Below, piece after piece: positions 1-13,100 of a stretch of DNA of 64,000 nt. The translations under genes and the position numbers were made by a program. Within the stretch, counting starts at the first letter, position 1. Every line of letters begins with the position of its first letter. The notes under the pieces are model-generated. The model had not been told where the DNA came from and searched no databases. It was given only the letters and a program-made list of their open reading frames with translations. Source of the stretch: Cryptomeria japonica (lineage: Eukaryota > Streptophyta > Pinopsida > Cupressales > Cupressaceae); assembly GCF_030272615.1 (NCBI RefSeq), contig NC_081414.1:813602569-813666568 (forward strand), given 5' to 3'.

Positions 1-3000
1 AGAATCCCACAAATGCAAATATAAACACGAAGAGAACTCAGTCCGTCGTTCTTTGAGCCCTCTCCAAAGTTTTGGATGGCTGTGAAATTTATATATTCCA
101 GCAATTACATGAAAATTGACTTATATTTTGTAACAAAGTTTCAAAGCAAACTAATATTTGATTTAAAAGAAAAATTAAAAAAAACATTAGGGAATGTTTT
201 TAATTTTTCTTTGCTCATTGCTTATTGGCTAGAATTTTTAATAAAAAAAGCCAAAAACTCGAGCAAAATAAAAAGTGACCAATCAAAAAAAGAAGAAAAT
301 AATGAAAATTAAATTTAAAAATTCGTGCTCGTACAAACCATAAAATGAATATTTAATTTTTCATTAGCACAATTCTTAAGATATGATTAATTGGATTGGG
401 CTCAAGCTAAAACATTAGTCTCCTATAAGGCAGGGACTAATAATAATAAACTAGAATATCTCTAACATAATCCAAATTTTTAAAAGATATATAAGTTAGA
501 ATTTTTTTTAATTTTATAAACTTAAAACTAAATTAATAGAAAAATAAAAAACTCAAAATCAAATAATATAATATTTAAATGACATATTTACGCCAAAGGC
601 GTCTCCTTCTATGAAATGGACGACCTCAAAAATTAAACTTGATTGCTTGCGCTGAAAGAATTCCTATTTCTCCAATCGACCTTTTATTTGACTATTGTCA
701 TTGCTTTATCTTGTAATAATATGGACATTTGTAAAAACAATATAATATTGAGCTTGTCTAATATTCAATATCTTCAATGGTAACTATACACTTCGTGCCA
801 CGTATAGATCCTTACAAGAAGGAATTATTTACATTAAACAGATATTTAGTTGAAAACCTATGGGAGGGAAGAAGGGGCCCACCCAAGATTCTCTTCGAAA
901 AGGAATCTAACTTTTCTTAGACTTAGCATTTTCTCTTATATCCCCCTCACTTAAGTCTAAGCTAAGAAAGGAAAAGTTTTAATGAGAATAAATGATTATT
1001 ATTTACAATTTAGTCTAATAAAGCTAATTTCAATATTATCTCATTTTAAATGTTTTTTTAGATATGAAATTAACTTTAGATTTAGTGTTTTTTCCAAATT
1101 GTACTTCATGTAAGTTAGAATAAATTAAGATTAACAAAGTTTTAAGTTCTAATATCATTTTGTCAAATGTTCTTATACGTGTTTAAAACTTCTATTACTT
1201 ATCTTGTTTTATCAATGATGTTTATTAGATCAGAGGAAAGAGAAGTCAGACAAAATGAAACTTTATCTATTATAGGAAAAATATGTGATAATGATAAACC
1301 TTAAAGAAGTATAAGTAAGAAATATTAATTCAAATTTTATTTCAGTTGGAAGAATTATACGTATATTTATATGCGTAGAACATAAGTTGGTATGAGCTCC
1401 CTTGACATGTAGAAGCAGATAAATCATTATTGAGTAAGGATTTTATATAAAAAAAAATTAGTACAAGAAAAGATTGGGCAAATTTTGTTCTATTTATTTT
1501 TATATATTAAGAGGAAATGTTTTGAGTATTAACATCTAAATGTTGACAATAAGAGATTTAGAAATCCTCCTTAAATTGAATTGATACTATATTACAACAT
1601 GACAAAAGGGTATTTCAATTTAATTGTGTTTAGGGTCATAAAAGGTATACCGTGACCTTCCTTAAACTATGATAACTAATCTTCTATAAACATTATCTTT
1701 GTGACCTCCATAGTATACGAATATTAGAAATAGGGAAATAAGTTTAGGCACATCCTAAGTTCTTAAAAGACACTATCATTAGTAAAGGAATGGTAGAGAG
1801 AGAGTGCTCAATTGTTTCTTCTAGAACATGTAAGAGTAGTATTGGGTTATGCATTGTGATCTCCTTAAATTTATGCCTTCATTATATTGATCTTTAGAAA
1901 CTTAAGAATATGATAACTATGAAAATACTATCTGATTTGTTCCTATTGGAAATGAGGTTACGTTTATCTTGTCTTAGTTATGGTTGATTACTAATCTTTA
2001 GACCTAGGAAATTTCCATAATGTTCACCTTACTCTAGAGTAAGTGTAGAATCATTAGGCAAGGAAATATGAATTATAGAAGAATAGAGATATCAATATCT
2101 TACATAATGTCAACTCTAAGGAACCATGCTTCCACCTTAATGTTATTGAGATTCTTGTCACTAATGAAAATATGATAATGTCCAATTTTCATCAGAAAAA
2201 CATGATAAGTTACCTCAATGTTTACGATCAAAATAACTACAAAATAATTAGTGTCTACAATTGTAAAGATTCTTCGTATGATATGTGTGAACTTCGATAC
2301 CATTGATTTGCATATGCAAGCATTGTTCATGATGTACAAATCAAATTTTGGGTATATGAAAGACATAACTATATGTGAATGCTCATTTGATTGTTGATTT
2401 CATGTTTGCACATTACCACTAAGTAGATCTATCTCTCATGTGATATGATTACATAGAAAGAGATGCTTCAGTAGTTCAATGAATTCTTTTGTTGACTTGT
2501 GGACATGTTAAAAAATATTGCACCTATATGCATTTATATACTCTTGTATTTTGTTGTATGCTCATGTATATTTTTTTGAGCTTTTATATTCATTGTGTGT
2601 CTTCCATGTGTATTATGTGTGTATTGGATGGGTTTTGAATATGGGTTAAAAGAGAAGGGTGAGTTTATAGAGAGGTTTAAGTCTCTGCTTTAACTCATCT
2701 GCCGATAGTTGTCCTTGAAAGATCTTTGGCCAAATTTCTATTGATTTTTTAGTATATTCTTGCTAAGAGAATCACTATATTTTTACTCTCTTCCATATCT
2801 TAGTGTTGATACTAGATACACTAAGTTGCACCAGATTCCATCCCTTGCCAGTTTCGAGTTGCTAGACTTCTTTGTGCAAGGTTGGTGGTTCTTTGTGCCA
2901 GGAAGAACTTCGGGGAAGTGTAAATGCTTTGTAGTTGGGCAATAAAGCGCGTTGGCAGTGTTATCACCCATGATGTAAGTGTGGGAGATAGATGTTGGGA

Positions 3001-3674
3001 GTCCCTATCATGATGATATTCAACTTTATTTTATATAATTCATTATATTTGACTTTATGGTCTTTTGTAGCATAAGTAATTTTCATTATGTTTAGCCAAT
3101 CTCTTGGACTAATCAAACATTGTGTTGAGTTGTAACATTATGTAACTACTTTTTGGTATATTGAGCATAATGGATTATTCAATAAAGTGAATTCTTAATT
3201 ATGTGTAAAATTGTTGTAATTATACAATTAAATATTTTGATAATATGGAGGCCTCTACATTGATAATATATATCTTTGATGTTTTATTTAATATTACGTC
3301 ATAATATACAGATTAATTTAATATTATTTTATAAATAAATAAATAATTTTTATTTTAGTTAAAGCAATTAGAGTGTCTAGGAGAAAATTGTTTAGTAGAA
3401 TTTCCTATAGATGTTTTGAAATGACTTTTTATGGTTGTAAAATATGCACAAAATGAACTTGTAAAAGTCATTGGAAACTCTCAACCAAATGAAACATTTA
3501 ACATGTATAAAATTAGTCCTAAAAATCCTTGCATATATTCTATTCTCTCTCTATTTCAAACATACCATAAGCCTATTGGTAACGGAGTATTATTATCTTT
3601 CTCATTTTTCAAAACCCTATCATAGGATACATAGCTGATTTCAAACTACCACTTCTCCATTGATACATTTTTTG
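1..3674. other. Gene-free AT-rich upstream region
   Basis: No recognisable gene, RNA gene or intact transposon was found in this stretch. The only ORFs are short (under 90 codons), low in complexity and match no family I know. It is probably old, decayed repeat sequence 5' of the BRR2 gene. Confidence 0.5.
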
Positions 3675-3810
3675 CAAAACATCATTTGTTAAATGATCTA
3701 CCAATTAATGTCATGTATTACATAAATGTATACAATAATTTTTTTACAAAACATCATTTGTTAAATGATTTACCAATTAATGTCATGTATTACATAAATG
3801 TATACAATAA
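3675..3810. repeat. Tandem 72-bp duplication
   Basis: Two near-identical head-to-tail copies (3675-3746 and 3747-3810) share the core CAAAACATCATTTGTTAAAT and the end TATACAATAA at an exact 72-bp offset. The second copy lacks the T-rich tail of the first. It lies about 360 bp upstream of the BRR2 start codon, in front of the promoter-proximal triplication. Confidence 0.9.
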
Positions 3811-3933
3811 ATAGACCATTTTTTCCTAATTGACTATCCACACCTGTTAGGCGCACACCAAGGTGCACTTGAATGAAATATTTGAATTTTTAATCGGTTT
3901 ATTCAAACGAAATTTATAATCCTTACCGACCTA

Positions 3934-4090
3934 CTTCCATTTTATATCACAATCCTTGCTCAGGGAAACTCAGGAACGCTGCCTTCTTCCATTTTATATC
4001 ACAAACCCTACACAGAGTAACTCATCAGGAACGCTTCCTCCTTCCATTTTATAGCACAAACCCTACTCAGAGCAACTCATCAGGAACGCT
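3934..4090 (+). promoter_or_regulatory. Triplicated 52-55-bp promoter-proximal repeat of BRR2
   Basis: Three imperfect tandem units start at 3934, 3986 and 4041. Each opens with CTTCCATTTTATA and ends near CAGGAACGCT. Units 2 and 3 contain AAACCCTAC (4003-4011 and 4058-4066), close to the plant telo-box AAACCCTA found in promoters of translation and housekeeping genes. The TTTATAT in units 1 and 2 could act as a TATA element. The position directly before the 5' leader suggests a core promoter or leader; the transcription start itself is not visible. Confidence 0.5.
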
Positions 4091-4117
4091 ATGCAGAGCT
4101 CGGCCACGAAACCCTAA
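4091..4117 (+). promoter_or_regulatory. Upstream ORF 1 in the BRR2 leader (8 codons)
   Basis: The ATG at 4091 opens eight codons (MQSSATKP) and stops at 4115-4117, 51 bp before the BRR2 start. Its stop codon overlaps the telo-box-like motif. It matters only if transcription starts upstream of 4091, which is unproven. Confidence 0.35.
4109..4117 (+). promoter_or_regulatory. Telo-box-like motif AAACCCTAA in the BRR2 leader
   Basis: A perfect AAACCCTAA lies 52 bp before the BRR2 ATG and is the third AAACCCTA motif within 115 bp. Its function is inferred from known plant promoters; the sequence shows only the motif and its clustering. Confidence 0.45.
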
Positions 4118-4132
4118 TCAGGTTTTTGCCTT

Positions 4133-4153
4133 ATGTTTTTCTTTGGATTTTGA
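4133..4153 (+). promoter_or_regulatory. Upstream ORF 2 in the BRR2 leader (6 codons)
   Basis: The ATG at 4133 opens MFFFGF and ends with TGA at 4151-4153, leaving 15 bases before the main ATG. The short gap would make re-initiation at the main start inefficient if this ATG is used. That it is used is inference. Confidence 0.35.
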
Positions 4154-4168
4154 TTAAAAACAGAAGAA

Positions 4169-7114
4169 ATGGCACATCTCGGGGGAGGTGCCGAAGCCCA
4201 TGCGCGTTTCAAGCAGTATGAGTACAGGGCGAATTCCAGTTTAGTTTTAACTACAGATTCCCGGCCCCGTGATACTCATGAGCCTACAGGAGAGCCTGAG
4301 TCCCTGTGGGGAAAGATCGACCCGAAGAATTTTGGTGATAGGGTTTACCATGGGAAACCCCCTGAACTGGAGGAAAGAATTAAAAAGGCTAAGAAGAAGA
4401 AAGAGAGAGAAAAACCTGCCTTGGATGCGGCCGTGCCCAAGAGGGATACTAAGAGAAGGCGAGTCCAGGAAGAGAGTGTTTTGTCTATTGCTGATGATGG
4501 CATTTACAGGCCCAAGACCAAGGAGACCCGAGCTGCTTATGAGGCACTTCTCAGCACTATACAACAGCAGTTCGGTGACCAACCACAGGACATCTTGAGA
4601 GGTGCTGCTGATGAAGTGTTGGCTGTCTTGAAGAACGACAAGATTAAGGACCTTGATAAGAAGAAGGAGATTGAGAAACTTCTCAATTCTTTGTCCTCTC
4701 AGCATTTTGCACAGCTTGTTTCTATCGGTAAGCTCATTACTGATTACCAGGATGCTGGCGAAGCAGGAACAGGTGTGGGAGCAGCTGCTGGGGAAGCCCT
4801 TGATGATGATATTGGTGTGGCTGTTGAGTTTGAGGAGGAGGAAGAGGACGAGGATAGCGATTTGGATCAAGTGCAGGAAGATAGTGATGCCGAGGATGAT
4901 GATGATGGGCAGGATGCAAGTAAGACGGAAGCTATGCAAATGGGTGGTATTGATGACGATGACATGGAAGAAGCAGATGAAGGATTAAATGTGCAGGACA
5001 TAGATGCTTATTGGCTTCAGCGCAAAATCTCTCAGGCTTTTGGTGTAATTGATCCTCAGCATAGCCAGAAACTTGCTGAAGATGTTTTGAAGAAATTGGC
5101 AGAGGGCGATGTTCTTGATGTGGAGAACAAGCTGGTGATGCTTTTGGATTACGAGAAGTTTGATCTTATTAAATTGCTTTTGCGTAACAGGCTCAAGATA
5201 GTTTGGTGTACACGGCTGGCCAGGGCAGAGGATCAGAAAGAAAGGAAGAAGATAGAAGATGAAATGATGGGAGAGCCTGCACTTGCTGCTATTCTTGAAC
5301 AGTTGCATGCTACAAGGGCCACCGCCAAGGAACGGCAGAAGAATCTAGAACGAAGCATCCGCGAGGAAGCTAGGAAATTAAGAGATGAGGGCGTAGATGG
5401 AGAGAGGACAAGGGAACGGCGGGTAGATAGAGAAATGGAGAATAGTTGGTTGAAAGGTCAGCGTCAGATGCTGGATCTTGATAGCATTTCATTCCATCAA
5501 GGGGGGCTGCTGATGGCAAACAAGAGGTGTGAGCTACCTCCAGGTTCTCTTAGGATAACAAAGAAAGGTTACGAGGAAGTTCATGTCCCTCCTTTGAAGG
5601 CAAAACCCCTCGCAGAAGGGGAAGAACTTGTCAAGATATCGGACATTCCAGATTGGGCGGAGCCTGCATTCAGGGGAATGAAGCAACTGAACAGGGTGCA
5701 GAGCAGAGTGTATGAAACTGCACTATTTACTGCTGAGAATTTGCTTCTGTGTGCACCCACAGGCGCTGGTAAGACTAATGTGGCATTGTTAACCATACTT
5801 CAACAGATTGCTCTCAATAGGAATGCTGATGGTTCCATTGATTTGAATAAGTTCAAGATTGTTTATGTGGCACCCATGAAAGCATTAGTTGCAGAGCTAG
5901 TTGGTAACTTGTCTCACCGGTTACAGTCTTATGGGATTTCTGTAAGGGAACTTTCAGGAGATCAGACAATGTCTCGTCAACAAATAGAGGAAACACAGAT
6001 AATTGTCACCACTCCTGAAAAGTGGGATATTATCACCCGAAAGTCTGGGGACAGAACTTACACTCAGCTTGTGAAACTTCTGATTATTGACGAGATTCAT
6101 CTTTTACATGACAATAGAGGACCGGTGCTGGAAAGTATTGTGGCTCGGACAGTTAGGCAAATTGAGACTACCCAAGAAATGATACGGTTGGTGGGGCTGT
6201 CCGCAACATTGCCAAACTATGAGGATGTTGCCCTGTTACTAAGAGTCGACAAGTCAAAAGGGTTGTTTCATTTTGATAATAGTTACAGACCTTGTCCACT
6301 TGCTCAGCAATATATTGGTATCACGGTTAAGAAACCACTCCAGAGGTTTCAGCTTATGAATGATGTGTGTTATGAAAAGGTGATGACAGCTTCTGGCAAG
6401 CATCAAGTTTTGATCTTTGTACATTCCAGGAAAGAAACGGCAAAAACAGCCCGAGCCATAAGAGATACAGCGCTTGCCAATGATACCCTTGGACGGTTTC
6501 TCAAAGAAGATAGTGCCAGCCGAGAAATTCTTCAAACGGAGACTGATAGAGTGAAAAGCAGTGACCTGAGAGACCTTTTGCCTTATGGATTTGCAATACA
6601 CCATGCAGGGATGGCCAGGGCAGATCGAACTCTGGTAGAAGATCTTTTTTCTGATAGGCATATTCAGGTTTTGGTATCAACTGCCACACTCGCATGGGGA
6701 GTAAATCTCCCTGCACATACTGTTATTATAAAAGGAACTCAAATTTACAATCCTGAGAAAGGTATGTGGACTGAGCTTAGTCCCTTAGATGTCATGCAGA
6801 TGCTTGGTCGAGCTGGAAGGCCACAGTATGATTCCCATGGTGAAGGAATAATATTAACAGGTCACAGTGAGCTGCAATATTATCTATCACTTATGAATCA
6901 GCAATTACCGATTGAGAGCCAATTTATCTCAAAATTAGCAGATCATTTAAATGCAGAAATTGTTCTAGGTACAGTTCAAAATGCAAGAGAGGCGTGCACG
7001 TGGTTGGGATACACTTATCTTTACATTCGCATGCTACGAAATCCTGTTCTATATGGTCTATCTGCTGATGCTTTAGATAAAGACAATACGTTAGAAGAAA
7101 GAAGGGCAGACTTG
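4169..7114 (+). CDS. BRR2: BRR2 exon 1: N-terminal region and first helicase cassette
   Basis: This exon encodes residues 1-982. A Lys/Arg-rich stretch (~73-100) is followed by an Asp/Glu-rich patch (~212-250). The catalytic RecA pair shows motif I APTGAGKT (529-536), motif II DEIH (641-644), motif III SAT (678-680) and motif [11 protein letters not shown] (877-885). All key ATPase residues are present, so this is the active cassette. The donor is TTG|GTAAGT at 7115. Without splicing the frame runs only to a stop at 7178-7180. The exon is markedly more GC-rich than the surrounding DNA. Confidence 0.96.
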
Positions 7115-10100
7115 GTAAGTATAGCCGTGATTTTCAATTTACAACATAGTAATTTTATTATGATATTGTTAGAGTCTTAGACACAAAGGACCCTTTATTT
7201 TACTTTAATGATAGTTGTTAGTGCTTCTTATAATTGAACTGTTTATGTTAACAGATACATTCGGCCGCAACTATCTTGGACAAAAATAATTTGGTGAAAT
7301 ATGATCGGAAAAGTGGATATTTCCAGGTTACCGATCTTGGACGGATAGCCAGTTATTATTACATCACTCATGGGACAATGTCTACTTATAATGAGCACTT
7401 GAAGCCAACAATGGGTGATATTGAGCTATGCCGATTGTTTTCGTTAAGTGAAGAGTTTAAATATGTGTCTGTAAGAGAAGAAGAGAAGATGGAACTTGCA
7501 AAGCTCTTAGATCGTGTTCCTATTCCAGTGAAGGAGAGTTTGGAGGAGCCAAGTGCTAAGATCAATGTTTTGCTCCAGGCTTACATTTCACAGCTTAAGC
7601 TTGAAGGTCTTTCCCTCACATCGGATATGGTGTTTATTACTCAGGTATGTATTCATATAGAAAACCTGTGAAGCACAAGTCATAACTATTTCTAATTAAT
7701 CTATAAGTGGGTGACTTGAATTTGTAAGGTCTTTCCCTCACATCGGATATGGTGTTTATTACTCAGGTATGTATTCATATAGAAAACCTGTGAAGCACAA
7801 GTCATAACTATTTCTAATTAATCTATAAGTGGGTGACTTGAATTTGTATGCTTTGTAATGCAACTTACTAGCATAACTATATTTAGAAAAATCATTGTAA
7901 GCGATGCTGAGATATATTAATACGAGGAAACTCTTAGAAGATAAGATACAACAATATGATAACAAATGATAGAAACACAAAGGTTCACTAATTTGAAAAT
8001 TAAACAATATTTTTGAATTATACCAGCTTTGAAAACAAAGTGGATTTTAAACAATATTCCTCATAAATCAGAAACAAGAGTAACAGGTTACTCCATAATG
8101 TATTCAGTTCTATTTCACCGAATTAATATTCAGATAGGAATTAAGCAGTATGTGAAAAGCAAATCGTCATCATACTAATCATCAATTACACATCATGCTG
8201 TTTCAGAAGTTTTAGAAGTAAAGGCTAGCAGCAGTCAATAATAGGATTTAATAATAAATAATAAATTAATAATAATTAAATTAAAATATAAATAATAAAA
8301 TATAATATACTATAATTACAAGTTAATTAAGTTTAATGAAAAGTTAATGCTATGAAGAGTTGTGATTCCCTCAAACATGAGGTATAAAAGGGAGAAGAGT
8401 TCATTTGAAAGAGGGAAGGAGGGTTGAAGAAAGGAATTAAGCATGTGAATCAAGGAAGGATTAATGAGAGAAGAAAGGTTGTGTCTCTTTTAAACGGCAA
8501 GAATTATGAAGGGTTGTACTATTTCAAAGGGTGGAAATTGTGAAAGGTTGCGTAGGTTGTCTCTTGCCAAACCTCAGGCATGATGAAGAGATGTGGCTGC
8601 TCCCTCACATGGGAAGATATAAGGGGAAGGAGGTTCATTTGAGAAAGAGAGGGAAGGGAGATTAATTTGGAGAATAATTTACTATTCTCAAAGGGCAGCA
8701 ATGAACAGTGATGACTTGTTTCTTTTGAAGAGGTGTGACTTCTCACAATTTTAGATATAAAGAAGGGATCAATTCAATTGGGAAGGAGGGATTGGAAGAG
8801 TCATCCGTAAGATCAAAGAAGACAAGAAAGTCAATGGATCGAGGGAGAAATATCTAATTAATAAGGGAGGAAATTAGCAGACTTTTATATCTACAAGGGC
8901 AAGATTCAGGGCAAATTTAAAAGGGGACATTACAGTATGTGAAAAGCAAATCTTTATCATACTAATCACCAATTACACATCATGCTGTTTCAGAAGTTTT
9001 GGAAGTAAAGGCTAACAACAGTCAATAATATTCGCGCTCCAGATAGGTACAGGTCTAGACTCAGGCGATAGAAACAATCATCTGAAAACTCACATATTAC
9101 ATGAAGATCTTGCATAAGAAGGTGGGTGGTGCCTGAGAATGATGCCTATTATTCTGTTACTGTATGACCTTCTTGCTTCAGCTGTGATGCCTATCTCCTA
9201 CGTTGATATGCAGAATAAATTTGCTACCAGCTTTGCTGTGTCGTAGACAACAGCAAAGGTGGAATTTGCTTATTGCTACTGGATGGAATCTGCTTCTTGA
9301 CTCGTGGAATCCTCTGGCTATTTTCTAATAGGTATGGCTTTATCCTGTGTGACTCTGTCCCTAGTAATCTGCTGATTAAGTCTCCTTAAACCCTTGCTAG
9401 ATCTGCTCCTAAGAGGAATGTGATTTAAATCAGAATTAGTGTGCCTGCTGCCATTAACGAGCTGAGTGTATCAACTGAGTAAAGATGAACAATGAGACAT
9501 ATGTTTGTGATAGGGGCTATGTCCTACCTTTAAAATGATATTGAGGTTTTTGTCTGAACATCAGATGCATTCGTGCAATGCCAGAACCTTAGATAACTTT
9601 GATGCCTTCTACAGGCTAATTAACCTCCTTAAATACATGATGATGGATGGTTAACCGCCAAAAGAGCCCAGGTCGGCTTAGAGCTGTTTTATTAAGAAAT
9701 TTATTTATTATTTAATTAAAAAATCGTACCTTAAGTTGGCCCCCATAAAGATTATAAAATAATAATAATTTCACCTTTCTTAGGTTGGCCCCACATGTTT
9801 TAGACAATTATTTAATAATTTTTTATTTACTGGGCTGACTGCTGGAAATTGGGGACATTACAGTCCTCCCATCCCAAATTGCTTGTCCTAAGCAATGTTA
9901 GCTCTAAAAGCTCTATCCACTTCAATTCGATGCTGTTCCACGATCGTGGGTACTGCTTTTGTGGATTCTCTGACTCTCCAGACATTGCTGTCATGCATAG
10001 CCTTAAGAAACTCTATGTAGATGTTCAGGATCTGATACACACATCATCACCATGGCCTTACCTCCTTTCCTTCAATTCTCAGGTGGTGTTGTGTCTTTCA

Positions 10101-13100
10101 CACCAGACTCTACTTCTTCCTGTTCCAGATTGTTGAATCTCTCTGTCAACCAATAATTTGTGCCCCCTGATGTGATAGGCAAGAGATTATTATTGTTCTT
10201 GTCTTCATTCAGTTGCTGTTCTCTAGGTGGCAGCTGGTTCTTTGCTGTGTGTTTATCAATTTTCGATATATATGCCTGTAATATTATTCCTAACACAAAA
10301 TGCCCATTTAAAAAGCTTCATCCCATGGGCCTCAACTTTACACAGCTTTCTTCACTTAGAGATTCTTCTTGTATCAATGTATCAGATTGTGGCTTTATTA
10401 GCATGGAGATTGATTCTTTTTGTAACCAATCGGCAATGACAGCTACCACAGTGGTGCAATCACTTTCCCCTATAGAGCATTCACCCAAATGGTTAGTTGA
10501 AACAAAACATATCTCACCGGATAGACTCATTTCTCTATCTCTGCTGAACAATTCTTTTCCTTCCCAATTGCCCATTGTAAAATTATCAACTACATAGTCT
10601 GAATAGGTCAGTTTTATGTGATATAGTCCCAATGTCATCTTTATCTTCTTCTTCATATACCTTGTTCAATAGAGGCTTCCCCCTCTCATCCAGTGTTCTG
10701 CAACTAACCTCCCACTTTCTCCAAGTATGTAGGCTCCATTGGGATGTTTGTAGAACAATGCGATCAGAAACTGAAGAAGATGGCTCCTCAACAAGCTTAG
10801 AATTTGGCTCCATATTTGGTAAACCATTCATCATCCAATTTTCACAATTGTCACCTTCTCTTGAATTCAAATAGTGAGCATCTTCAACTACATGGTTGGC
10901 TGCAGCCAAAGTTCCATAATTGAAGGACTTCCTAAATCTGTGCCCCTCTATACCATTGGCTTCATCCTACTCACAATCATCAGTGGAACCTGAATCAAGC
11001 ATGTCAGTTATCTTATTTTCTTCACTCCTTAGGGACCATTTCTCATCATTGCTTTCCTCTTCTTCATCAGCCTTCTTAGTTCTTTCCATTAAAACATATT
11101 CTTTCAAAACTTCATTCTTCTTAGATCTGCTCTAGAAGTGGAGAAGTCATCTTTATTTGATAACAAACTTACTCCAATGAAAAGCAATGATTGAACTACA
11201 AACCTGGGGTTGGGGTCCAAAGCTTCTTGAGATGTTTGAAACTTCATAAAGTCAATGGTCATTGCAATTGTAGCTTTGGACGTGTTGACGTGTATTTTGT
11301 ACACAATCATACACAGAATAAAATACCTAAAGGCATCTTATCCTCTCTTGAGAAAATAGTCTCTAACTGCTGAAGATTCGCGTAAAGGATCAGTTAGGTA
11401 GACTCCAAGGTTCTTTTAGTGGGGTCTCCACGTGTGGACAAGCTCCAGTGGTATGATGTGATTTGCTGGAATCACAAGGGGACTTACATTGAACTTCCGA
11501 TCTGCTTTGCTGGACACAGGCTCTTACTAACTTAGATTAAAAAAAATGGAAAAATGATAAGGGCGAAGAGAGGATCTAATCCTAATACTAAGAATGTAGG
11601 AGCAATGATTGATTTTTGATGAAACTCTAACTAGGTCTTGTTTTGACATCAATGGAACATCTACACAAGACTAGTGCGATCTTCTATGGGAAGCTTTATG
11701 ATGTTCAAATCATCACCGCAGGCATAGATACCATCCAAGTTGATGCATATCAATGAAGAGGCAACAAATTGAAATTGAGCTTAGGCTGAATGATTCCAGT
11801 TGACTACGCAAGGCAAGTCTGCAATCAACAAACTGCTAGTAGTATGGATGTACGAATTCCACCATCAATCAATCACACTTCCTCCATTCATCTAATTATC
11901 TACCATCTAAGATTGAAGACTTCAACAAGAAACCATGCAAATTGCAAGAAAACGACATATTTCACCATTACTTCAATGAAAATGGAGTTTGTTTACAATC
12001 AATGGCAACAATTTCTTGCCTTGTCCTCCTATTCTACTCTCTATCCACTAACTACTTTCAACTATTTACAACTCTCTCTCTAATTATTGCTAAAAATTCC
12101 CCTTACAAAATGAAATGCCTGGGCTTATATAGTGCCCACAATACAATTTGATGGCTTAGATCAATTCAAGATCAATGGCCAAGATTTTACAATGAAAACC
12201 CTAATTAGGGTTTGTTACAACCATTACATAACATTTAATGCTTGACCAATGATAAAATTGTATTGCTTGGACACATGTCCCTTTTAGAAAAATCGACCAA
12301 TGGATAGCCGGGGTAGGTACATCGGAGTTTGTGCCACCTTCCATGAGTTAAGTACATTGAATCTGGACATGCTGAGATGGACTTCACTGATTGGAGAAAT
12401 GATGACTAGGACGGCACCTCATCTGACACTTGAAGCTTGCTAGATATTCAATTTGATGTCGTTGAGAGGCTATCTTTAATTAACTCTTGTTCTAACTCCT
12501 TTTGTCCTTGATGTGCAGGATGATGTACCTCGCCTTGGAACGCTGGATTGGAAGAGGTCGCCCTTGTCTTGGCTTGATCGTCCTGGCGAAGACCGTCCTG
12601 GCGAAGACCGTCCTTGATCCGGCTTGATTTTCCTTGAAGAGACCTCCATTTGATGCCTACACAACATTTCAAAATTAGTAACATGATTTTGCAATACATA
12701 ACATAAATTAGAGAGCAATTTTTTAGGAAACTTAATGATAAGTCCTTTATTAATCATTTCCTAAAAAAGACTGAGCTAAGGCAAAACAAAATTTCAAAAT
12801 CCAAAATTAAGGAAATGACGATCAACGTTCGAAATTAAAACAATAAATCCATATCGTCATACCTCTTTGAGAGCTTAACTCTAGAATGCAAAATAAAGGA
12901 ATTCGCCTAGGCAAAATTTGAAATTCGATAGTCTTGATGTGATCTTCAAAAGAACGTTCCTCTTATCAACTTCGCCACCCTTCAAGTCTTGGACGTGATT
13001 TCCTCTTCAAGTTAGCAATTTCGCCATCTTTGATATGTCTTTGACGTCCTAGGCAACTTCGCTCAAATGGAAACTTCAAGTTCGCCTCTCCTTTGGATAG

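Noticed and set aside
900-985. Imperfect inverted repeat around CTTAGACTTAG / CTAAGTCTAAG-like sequence
   Set aside because: Short, imperfect, and within AT-rich DNA; not enough to support a terminator, MITE or regulatory hairpin.
4247-4939. 230-codon - strand ORF opposite BRR2 exon 1
   Set aside because: It is a shadow of the real exon: hydrophobic low-complexity protein produced by the acidic and basic coding repeats on the other strand.
10072-10296. 74-codon - strand ORF after the EEIG1-like piece
   Set aside because: Does not match the sequence expected next in the family and shows no other resemblance; left unassigned.
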